DNA of 17,167 nt from an uncultured Clostridia bacterium. GTDB lineage: Bacteria > Bacillota > Clostridia > Christensenellales > Borkfalkiaceae. The stretch is from contig CAMWUS010000007.1 of the NCBI GenBank assembly GCA_947177495.1, forward strand, positions 1 to 17,167, given 5' to 3'. Under the pieces are notes generated by a model. That model saw nothing but the letters and a program-made list of their open reading frames with translations, was not told where the DNA came from and did not search any database. Positions 12,122-17,167 of this stretch are shown here, one piece after another. Within the stretch, counting starts at the first letter, position 1; every line of letters begins with the position of its first letter. Position numbers and translations under genes: made by a program.

Positions 12122-14461
12122 ATGAGAAAATTATTTCTTATCGCCCGCTCGAATATGCGCAAGGCAAAGGGGCAGACGGTTGCGATCGTCGTGCTTATCT
12201 TTCTTGCGGCGTTAATGCTCAATCTTTGGCTGATGCTCTCCACCGACTATCGCGCCAACTTCGACAGGTATCACGATAAACTTAACGACGGGCACGTGAC
12301 CATTACGGTCAGCGACGACGGCGGGGTGTACGAGTTTTTAGAACAGACGCTCGAAAACGACGACCGCGTATCGCAGTACCGTTTGGATAAATGTGTTCAC
12401 ATGACGACAACGTTTTCCTATAACGGCGGCGAAATGAGCAGTTGGTTTTTCTTTATGGAGAAAGAGACGGCGTTGACGCGTCCTGTCGGCAAAGCGGAAA
12501 TTGTGGAAGAGGGGAATTATACAAGCGGCGCGTACGTGCCAATGCTCTATAAATCGGAAGACGTTGCAATCGGGAAGCCCTTTCGCATTTCCATAGGCAG
12601 TCACGCCATGGAATACACCGTTTGCGGATTTTTTAATAGTACTATGTCGGGTTCGCATAACTGCGGGCTTGCGCAGTTTCTTCTCACGCAGGATAAATAC
12701 GAGGAGCTGGAAAGCTTGGGCTATGCACCTAAATGCACGGTGTGCTCGGTGCGGCTTTCCGATATGTCGGAAAACTTAAACTACGAGGCAAGCATTAAAA
12801 GTGCCATTTCCGAGCAGTTCCCCAACGTGAACATGGTAAGCAACAGCTACGATATCGTAACGCAGTCACGCTATATCTCGCAGTCGATTTGCTCCATTAT
12901 CATTAGCGCAATGGCATTCTTCGTATTGCTGATTGCGGTTGTGGTTATCGTATCTAACATTATCAACTACGTTCAGGTGCAGATGCAAAACCTTGGCGCG
13001 CTGAAATCGGTGGGGTACACTTCGGGGCAACTGATATGCTCGCTCTTGTTGCAGTTTTTGGGGCTTACCCTGCTTGCGGCAATCGCGGGCGGCGGACTTT
13101 CTTACGCCTTCTTTCCCGCGCTCAATACCATGATGATCGCGCAAACGGGTATTCCGTACAAGGTTCGGTTTTTGCCGTTGCCTATTCTTATTTCGCTTTT
13201 CATTTTGGGCGGAACGGTTGCGCTTTGCGTGTGGCTTGCTTCGCGCAGAATTAAGAAGATAGAGCCGATTGCCGCATTGCGGTCGGGCGTGCTTACGCAC
13301 AATTTCAAGCGCAATCACGTCCCGCTCGAAAAAACCAAAGCGCCCCTCAATTTTGCTTTGGCGCTCAAAACCACGCTCTCGGGAATAAAGCACAATATCA
13401 CCGTTTGTATCACCGTGTTCGTGCTTTCCCTCGTGGTCGTGTTTTCGGGGGTAATGACTGAGAATATCGTTGTCGATATGACGCCGTTTTTAAACCTCAT
13501 CGTCGGTGAAACGGCAGACAGCTGTATCAGCGTGACCGCCGAGACGGAGGATGAATTTTTAACGACTATGGACGCCGACGAGCGCGTGGAAAAGGCTTAC
13601 TTGTATACGACGATCAACGTGACGCACGTGGGCGGGGCGGAGCTTCTCACAACGGTTTGCGACGACTTTGCAAAGGTGAATAACCCCGACGTCATGTATA
13701 AGGGCAGGTTTCCCAAATACGAAAATGAAATGGCAATCGGCGCGAAGTATGCCAAAGAAAAGGGCTTTGCGGTAGGGGAAGAAATACAAATTACGGCAAA
13801 CGGAAAAACCGAAAAGTATTTGATTTGCGGGTTGACGCAGGTTTCTAATTATTTAGGGCGCGACGGGCTTCTAACGCGTGAGGGCTACGAGCGCTTGGGT
13901 GAGATTGCACACGTAAGCTATTATATCAACCTTACCGATGAAACGGATATCGACGCGTTCAATACGGAAATGAAAGAGCAGTTTTTGGACAGCGTGAACA
14001 CGACGATCAACATAGACGCGACCGTTACAGCCGCAGCAGCCGTTTACGTGCAGTTAACGACAATAATCGTAATAGCGATTCTCGTGCTTTCGGCAATTAT
14101 CATTGCGTTCGTGCTGTATTTGTTGGTGCGTACCATGCTCAACAATAAAAAGCGCGACTACGGTATTTTGAAGTCGTTCGGGTTTACTACGGGTCAGCTT
14201 ATCGTGCAAACGGCGCTCTCGTTTATGCCCGCAATCGTACTTTCCACAGTCGTGTGGTTGATTGTCGGCAGCCTAGTCATAAACCCCATTTTAAGCGTGT
14301 TTTTCAGCAGTCTCGGCGTGATGAAATGCACCTTTGACATACCCGTCGGATTTATTACCGTTGCGGGCATAGGGCTTATTTTGTTGTCGTTCGGTATTGC
14401 TTGTTTGCTGTCTTTAAAAATCAAAAAAATCGCACCCCGAAACTTGCTTGTCGGGGAATAA
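12122..14461 (+). CDS. ABC exporter permease with two FtsX domains
   Basis: A 779-residue membrane protein and partner of the preceding ATPase. Helix 1 (about 20-40) leads to an extracytoplasmic domain of about 210 residues, then three helices of the first FtsX domain (about 258-375, ending ASRRIKKIEPIAALRSG). A second unit repeats the plan: a helix near 425-440, an extracytoplasmic domain of about 190 residues, then three helices of the second FtsX domain (about 640-775). The eight-helix, duplicated layout differs from BceB permeases, which have ten helices and one large loop, and is closer to LolC/E or SalY-type exporters. Substrate unknown; antimicrobial peptide, lipopeptide or lipid are candidates given the two-component context. 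Confidence 0.93.
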   Translation: MRKLFLIARSNMRKAKGQTVAIVVLIFLAALMLNLWLMLSTDYRANFDRYHDKLNDGHVTITVSDDGGVYEFLEQTLENDDRVSQYRLDKCVHMTTTFSYNGGEMSSWFFFMEKETALTRPVGKAEIVEEGNYTSGAYVPMLYKSEDVAIGKPFRISIGSHAMEYTVCGFFNSTMSGSHNCGLAQFLLTQDKYEELESLGYAPKCTVCSVRLSDMSENLNYEASIKSAISEQFPNVNMVSNSYDIVTQSRYISQSICSIIISAMAFFVLLIAVVVIVSNIINYVQVQMQNLGALKSVGYTSGQLICSLLLQFLGLTLLAAIAGGGLSYAFFPALNTMMIAQTGIPYKVRFLPLPILISLFILGGTVALCVWLASRRIKKIEPIAALRSGVLTHNFKRNHVPLEKTKAPLNFALALKTTLSGIKHNITVCITVFVLSLVVVFSGVMTENIVVDMTPFLNLIVGETADSCISVTAETEDEFLTTMDADERVEKAYLYTTINVTHVGGAELLTTVCDDFAKVNNPDVMYKGRFPKYENEMAIGAKYAKEKGFAVGEEIQITANGKTEKYLICGLTQVSNYLGRDGLLTREGYERLGEIAHVSYYINLTDETDIDAFNTEMKEQFLDSVNTTINIDATVTAAAAVYVQLTTIIVIAILVLSAIIIAFVLYLLVRTMLNNKKRDYGILKSFGFTTGQLIVQTALSFMPAIVLSTVVWLIVGSLVINPILSVFFSSLGVMKCTFDIPVGFITVAGIGLILLSFGIACLLSLKIKKIAPRNLLVGE

Positions 14462-14472
14462 GGGAAAACAAA

Positions 14473-14515
14473 AAAAAGCCCCTGCGTGCTGAGCTTGCAC
14501 GCAGGGGCTTTTTAT
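14473..14515. terminator. Bidirectional terminator between permease and UppS-like gene
   Basis: GCCCCTGCGTGC (14478-14489) pairs with GCACGCAGGGGC (14497-14508), with an A-run before and a U-run after, so it serves both convergent genes. Confidence 0.92.
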
Positions 14516-14516
14516 T

Positions 14517-15122
14517 TTATCCACCTAACGTCACGTCTTGTTTGGAGTACCAGGCAAGCGCGTCGTCGAAATGCTTTTCTTGAAAATCGGGCCACAAGTC
14601 TTTTACGATATAGAAATCGGAATACACCGTTTGCAGAGGGAGGAAGCCGGAAAGGCGGCACATTCCGCCCCAACGAATTACCATGTCGATTCTCGGGATT
14701 TGCTTGGAAGCCCAACCGTTTTTCATATCCCATTCCCAACCGTAGTTGACTAAGAGGTTGACCCGCATTTTTCCGTCGGGGCAATCGTCGCGCTTCACGT
14801 AGGGGAGCAGGCGGGAGGGGAAACAGCCCGATTTGGTATTGCCCACAACGCAGACGTTTACGCCCTCTTTCTCAATCAGCTTTACCGCCTTGTAGCACGC
14901 GTCGGAGAACGCCGCAACCTGCGCCTGCGGGCGCTTGCAGTTGTCTACGGTAAAGCCGTAGTAGGTGAGTTCCTTTACGCCGCGTTTCTTTGCGGCACGC
15001 AGGAGTTTGAGCCCGGGGAGCAACCCGTGCTCGTAGCCCTCTTCTTTTTTCATTCCGTTTTGCGTTGCCCAACGCCTGTTCCCGTCGGGAATAATCCCGA
15101 TATGCTTTGGAGTGCGATACAT
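14517..15122 (-). CDS. Undecaprenyl diphosphate synthase family protein (divergent)
   Basis: A 201-residue cis-prenyltransferase relative, shorter than typical UppS (about 230-250). The start at 15122 has AAGGA at 8 nt. The substrate loop is intact (HIGIIPDGNRRWA, with Asp14 as the catalytic Asp), and GYEHG, YYGFTVDNCKRP and the end (LWPDF) match the family. In the block that in UppS reads RxxGExRLSNF, this protein has Arg150-Trp-Gly-Gly-Met154-Cys-Arg156-Leu-Ser-Gly159-Phe: the Mg-binding Glu is Met and the Asn is Gly. The catalytic Asp remains but metal binding is doubtful, so it may be a specialised or weak prenyltransferase and is probably not the cell's main UppS. It follows a small XRE gene in the same direction and converges with an ABC exporter. 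Confidence 0.82.
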   Translation of the reverse strand: MYRTPKHIGIIPDGNRRWATQNGMKKEEGYEHGLLPGLKLLRAAKKRGVKELTYYGFTVDNCKRPQAQVAAFSDACYKAVKLIEKEGVNVCVVGNTKSGCFPSRLLPYVKRDDCPDGKMRVNLLVNYGWEWDMKNGWASKQIPRIDMVIRWGGMCRLSGFLPLQTVYSDFYIVKDLWPDFQEKHFDDALAWYSKQDVTLGG

Positions 15123-15145
15123 GCTTCCCGTCCTTATTTTATTTT

Positions 15146-15168
15146 GATTGCAATTACTATTTGCAATC
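15146..15168. promoter_or_regulatory. Inverted repeat upstream of the UppS-like gene
   Basis: GATTGCAA (15146-15153) and TTGCAATC (15161-15168) are a perfect 8-bp inverted repeat with a 7-nt centre, in the 80-nt gap after the XRE gene. It may be an operator or an mRNA hairpin; no U-run follows. Confidence 0.45.
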
Positions 15169-15202
15169 ACCGCAAAAATATGACGGGAAACGGATAGGGG
15201 AT

Positions 15203-15427
15203 TTATTCTTCGAGCCCAAGTAAATAGTCGGACGACACCTCGAAAAATTTACAAAGCAGAATGATATATTGCGTGTCGGGAAGTCGTTTTCCCGTTTCCC
15301 ATAGGGAAATGCTGTCCTGCGTAATTCCGAGCGCACTTGCAAGTTCGCTTTGAGAAAGTTTCTTAGCGGTGCGTTCCATTTTTATTTTGTTGCCGATGTT
15401 GGTCATCAGCGCTGATAAGTTATTCAT
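15203..15427 (-). CDS. Small XRE-family repressor
   Basis: A 74-residue single-domain DNA-binding protein. Residues 9-70 are a Cro/CI-type helix-turn-helix: LSQSELASALGITQDSISLW holds the core helices and FFEVSSDYLLGLEE closes the fold; nothing follows it. The start at 15427 has no ribosome site, but a TATAAT on the minus strand ends 6 nt upstream, so a leaderless mRNA starting at the ATG is predicted. One of three 15-bp dyads overlaps that TATAAT, which indicates autorepression; the other two cover the divergent promoter at 15461-15489. The UppS-like gene lies 80 nt downstream in the same direction and may share its transcript. Confidence 0.9.
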   Translation of the reverse strand: MNNLSALMTNIGNKIKMERTAKKLSQSELASALGITQDSISLWETGKRLPDTQYIILLCKFFEVSSDYLLGLEE

Positions 15428-15433
15428 GAAAAA

Positions 15434-15439
15434 ATTATA
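15434..15439 (-). promoter_or_regulatory. -10 element of the small XRE gene
   Basis: TATAAT on the minus strand, 6 nt before the ATG at 15427; the -35 is poor (AATTAA). Start of transcription is expected at the A of the ATG. Confidence 0.6.
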
Positions 15440-15508
15440 CTACAAATTGTCGTATTTTAATTGACAAACGACAAATTGTCGTATATAATAGATACGACGA
15501 TAAGTCGT
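15439..15508. promoter_or_regulatory. Three 15-bp operator dyads
   Basis: Site B, ACGACAAATTGTCGT (15468-15482), is a perfect dyad around a central A. Site A, ACTACAAATTGTCGT (15439-15453), differs by one base. Site C, ACGACGATAAGTCGT (15494-15508), keeps the outer ACGAC/GTCGT arms. A overlaps the XRE -10, B fills the spacer of the divergent promoter, and C covers its start point. Confidence 0.88.
15461..15489 (+). promoter_or_regulatory. Rightward promoter, perfect consensus, operator-covered
   Basis: TTGACA (15461-15466), 17-nt spacer, TATAAT (15484-15489). Its spacer is operator B and its start point (about 15496) lies in operator C, so the XRE protein should silence it tightly. No gene follows on this strand. 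Confidence 0.9.
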
Positions 15509-15724
15509 AACTTAATGCACCATATTATCCCCTGCCTTAGCGGGGGACACAGGGGGTGGAGCCCAAGGGGAGTTTTATTCTTTTAAAATATTAACCGTAA
15601 TTTTTACGGTTGTAAAGACATTCCTTTCCTTTTAAGATATAATTAAAACATAAATACGTGCGACACCAACTAAACCTTGGTACAGGATACTAAAAAAAAG
15701 CACTCTTCACGAGTGCTTTTTTTT
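15496..15724 (+). ncRNA. Candidate repressor-controlled small RNA
   Basis: About 229 nt run from the predicted start of the consensus promoter to a strong terminator. There is one ATG (15515), opening a 23-codon frame without a ribosome site, so coding is unlikely. Stem candidates are CCCC/GGGG (15529-15545, loop TGCCTTAGC), AACCGTAA/TTACGGTT (15593-15611, 3-nt loop) and the terminator. Part of it (about 15525-15575) looks like a dispersed GC-rich intergenic element. Alternatives are a long leader whose gene was lost, or a displaced promoter. Confidence 0.4.
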
Positions 15725-15729
15725 AGTAT
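15687..15729. terminator. Strong bidirectional terminator
   Basis: A perfect 19-bp stem: GCACTC/GAGTGC with a TTCAC loop, flanked by eight A and eight T and by ATACT/AGTAT. It ends the candidate small RNA on plus and the DUF4874/DUF4832 gene on minus. Confidence 0.93.
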
Positions 15730-15733
15730 TAAG

Positions 15734-17035
15734 TTATTTAATTTCGATTTCGCCGATGAGGTTCGCGTGGAGTGCGCTATTGTATAAACCGTCGTTGGCA
15801 AACTGCAAGCAATACAGCGGAGTGCCGTTTGATTCGTCGCCGCTAAGCTGCAAGAACACGCGGTAATTTCCTGCCTGTAAATCGAGCGGAAGCGTATATT
15901 CCAACTTTTCCTCTCCGTTAAAGTTCTCCACGGATTTTTCGTAGACGACCGTGTTGTTGCCATTCACAAAGAGGAGCTTTGCGTTTTTGGATTTGGTCAA
16001 ATTTCCGAAGCCTACGTTTTCGAGCGTGAGGGAAATTTTAAGGGTATCGAAGTTCTGCGTATGCTTGAACGTAGAATCTTTAAGGACAAAGCGGTAGCCC
16101 ATATGATTTTGGATGTAGGTGAATGCCGAAAGTCCGTAGTAGAGGGAATCGGCGTCCGCGCAGTCTTTCGTCACGGTCATCGTCTTCCATTTGGCTACAA
16201 TCTCGTTGTTCCAAAGCTCGTTCAAGTAGCTTAGATGGATTTGGTACATTTCGGGAAGGCAAACCGCAATGTCGTGCAACGTGCTGTTGGGGTCGATGAC
16301 TTCGCCGCCGAAGGGCAGGTGCTCCGTCTGTCCGCTGATAAACGCCACGTCCTTTTCTCTGTCGCCGTACGTTCCGTAATCGTTTGCCGAGCCAAGATAG
16401 CCGTCGTTGAACATTCCAAGCCGATAGGCGCTTTCGGGAACTTTATAGCCCTCGGGTGCGCCGCCCGAAATTCCCAAGTAGTTGTAAATCATTTGCGGCG
16501 TTCTTACCGAAACGGGAACGGTAGTGGTGTTTTCGAGGAATGCCTTGATGAGCGCGCTGATGTTTTCGGGGTTCGCCGCAGTGCTCGTGTGCATTTCTCC
16601 CCAAGGTCCCACCATGCCCACTTCGAGAGCGGTGACGGTGGCGGGGTATTCTTCCACAACCGCGCAGAACTGCCGTGTGTGGTTTAACATGACCTCCAAA
16701 GAGGGTTCGAAGTTTACGTTTCCTGCAAAAGCCTTGTCGTAGGCGAAGCGTACGATCGCGCTCTTATCGCGCCCACGCAGGTAGGTCAAAACGTTTCTGA
16801 TTCCGTTCAGTGCGGCGTCGGTAAGCGGGTGATCCGTCGCGCCCGCGTTTGCGGAGAACGCGCTGATGTCGATGCGCAGGTGGTACAGCTTGGTCGTATT
16901 GGTAACGACGTACGTGGGGTAAGTCGCGCCGCTGTCCGTCACCGTTACGTTGATGGGAAGATAAAACCCTTGGTCGGGATTATCGAGCTTTGCCGTGCTC
17001 TCGGTGTAATTGAGCTGTTGTTGAATGGTTACCAA
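15734..17035 (-). CDS. DUF4874/DUF4832-type protein, N-terminus interrupted upstream
   Basis: The open part is 433 residues from a TTG at 17035, weakly supported by GAGGA 7 nt upstream. Residues 18-25 (DNPDQGFY) and the following segment match the DUF4874 pattern; VGPWGEMH (about 142-149) and the later YIQNHMGYRFVL introduce the DUF4832 part, which ends in a beta-sandwich-like C-terminus. Such proteins resemble TIM-barrel glycoside hydrolases and are usually secreted or surface lipoproteins. This frame has no signal peptide. The same frame stays open and reads as an Asp-Lys-Asp-Pro linker for 28 more codons, then meets a TAG (17120-17122). The gene is therefore probably truncated or a pseudogene, unless TTG initiation yields a cytoplasmic form. 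Confidence 0.75.
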   Translation of the reverse strand: MVTIQQQLNYTESTAKLDNPDQGFYLPINVTVTDSGATYPTYVVTNTTKLYHLRIDISAFSANAGATDHPLTDAALNGIRNVLTYLRGRDKSAIVRFAYDKAFAGNVNFEPSLEVMLNHTRQFCAVVEEYPATVTALEVGMVGPWGEMHTSTAANPENISALIKAFLENTTTVPVSVRTPQMIYNYLGISGGAPEGYKVPESAYRLGMFNDGYLGSANDYGTYGDREKDVAFISGQTEHLPFGGEVIDPNSTLHDIAVCLPEMYQIHLSYLNELWNNEIVAKWKTMTVTKDCADADSLYYGLSAFTYIQNHMGYRFVLKDSTFKHTQNFDTLKISLTLENVGFGNLTKSKNAKLLFVNGNNTVVYEKSVENFNGEEKLEYTLPLDLQAGNYRVFLQLSGDESNGTPLYCLQFANDGLYNSALHANLIGEIEIK

Positions 17036-17167
17036 GTTTTCATCCTCGTCGGGATCTTTATCGGGATCTTTATCAGGGTCTTTGTCGGGGTCCTTGTCGC
17101 CCTGCTTGGAGACATACTTCTAAGCATACTTGTAAGCGTAATTGTACGGAGTAAAAACTGGCTCATT
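17036..17167 (-). pseudogene. Upstream in-frame remnant with linker repeat and TAG stop
   Basis: In the frame of the DUF4874/DUF4832 gene, four 12-bp units (17051-17098) encode Asp-Lys-Asp-Pro, preceded by KYVSKQG, the TAG at 17120-17122, and NEPVFTPYNYAYKYA running to the window edge. The TAG lies in a tandem pair of 12-bp units (17113-17136) differing by one base, TAC in one and TAG in the other. A single C-to-G change explains the interruption; a sequencing error is the main alternative. Confidence 0.55.

Noticed and set aside
10858..14461. Classic BceAB bacitracin transporter
   Set aside because: The permease has two FtsX domains with two large external domains (eight helices), not the ten-helix single-loop BceB layout, and the kinase has a real sensor domain.
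15515..15586. 23-codon ORF (MHHIIPCLSGG...) after the consensus promoter
   Set aside because: It has no ribosome site, its composition is that of a GC-rich repeat, and the frame covers the hairpin; kept only as a doubt about the small-RNA call.
16235..16742. Plus-strand frames inside the DUF4874/DUF4832 gene
   Set aside because: Antisense shadows without start signals over a minus-strand gene with recognisable domain motifs.

Overview
The window looks like the chromosome of a Gram-positive, Clostridia-type member of the Bacillota. The signs are strong AAAGGAG ribosome sites, near-consensus sigma-A promoters, many bidirectional U-run terminators, an OmpR-family two-component system next to an ABC exporter, a DUF2975 protein and small XRE repressors. 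Base composition is mid-range, and TGA, TAA and TAG all end genes. An uncultured gut Clostridia lineage is plausible, but no marker gene fixes the genus.

Region 1 (1-6309) is the right end of an integrated mobile element that continues beyond the left edge. A tyrosine recombinase (5062-6201) ends about 110 bp from the 3' end of an intact tRNA-Gln(CTG) gene (6310-6384, minus strand), the usual arrangement for integration into a tRNA 3' end. Behind it are a 46-residue ORF and an XRE repressor (4520-4888). A compact switch region (4439-4519) holds a perfect TTGACA-17-TATAAT leftward promoter, a 21-bp operator over its -35, and a repressor promoter that should give a leaderless mRNA. Leftward lies a train of small, mostly unrecognised genes: two membrane proteins, two genes sharing an almost identical 3' end and intergenic region, four ATGA-coupled or abutting small genes including a tandem zinc-ribbon protein, and an Ig-like membrane-anchored protein. 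No capsid, tail, terminase, relaxase or replication gene is visible, so phage, satellite or other integrative element cannot be decided here.

Region 2 (6310-7900) is host-like: tRNA-Gln, a two-helix membrane protein, and two convergent members of the family I inorganic pyrophosphatase fold, one canonical (ppa) and one short and divergent.

Region 3 (7900-14515) is a probable envelope-stress or peptide-response module. Response regulator, histidine kinase and a membrane-anchored C39-like cysteine peptidase overlap by ATGA. They are followed by DUF2975 protein, ABC ATPase and a two-FtsX-domain permease. The same TTTAAG/GTTAAAGA direct repeat stands in front of both the regulator gene and the transporter operon, so the regulator probably controls both.

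Region 4 (14517-17167) has a divergent undecaprenyl-diphosphate-synthase-like gene behind a small XRE repressor, again with a predicted leaderless mRNA. Three 15-bp dyads sit between it and a perfect consensus promoter that fires into about 230 bp without a convincing ORF, ending at a strong terminator: a candidate repressor-controlled small RNA. The window closes with a DUF4874/DUF4832-type protein whose upstream reading frame, including an Asp-Lys-Asp-Pro repeat linker, is cut by a single TAG codon inside a 12-bp tandem repeat.
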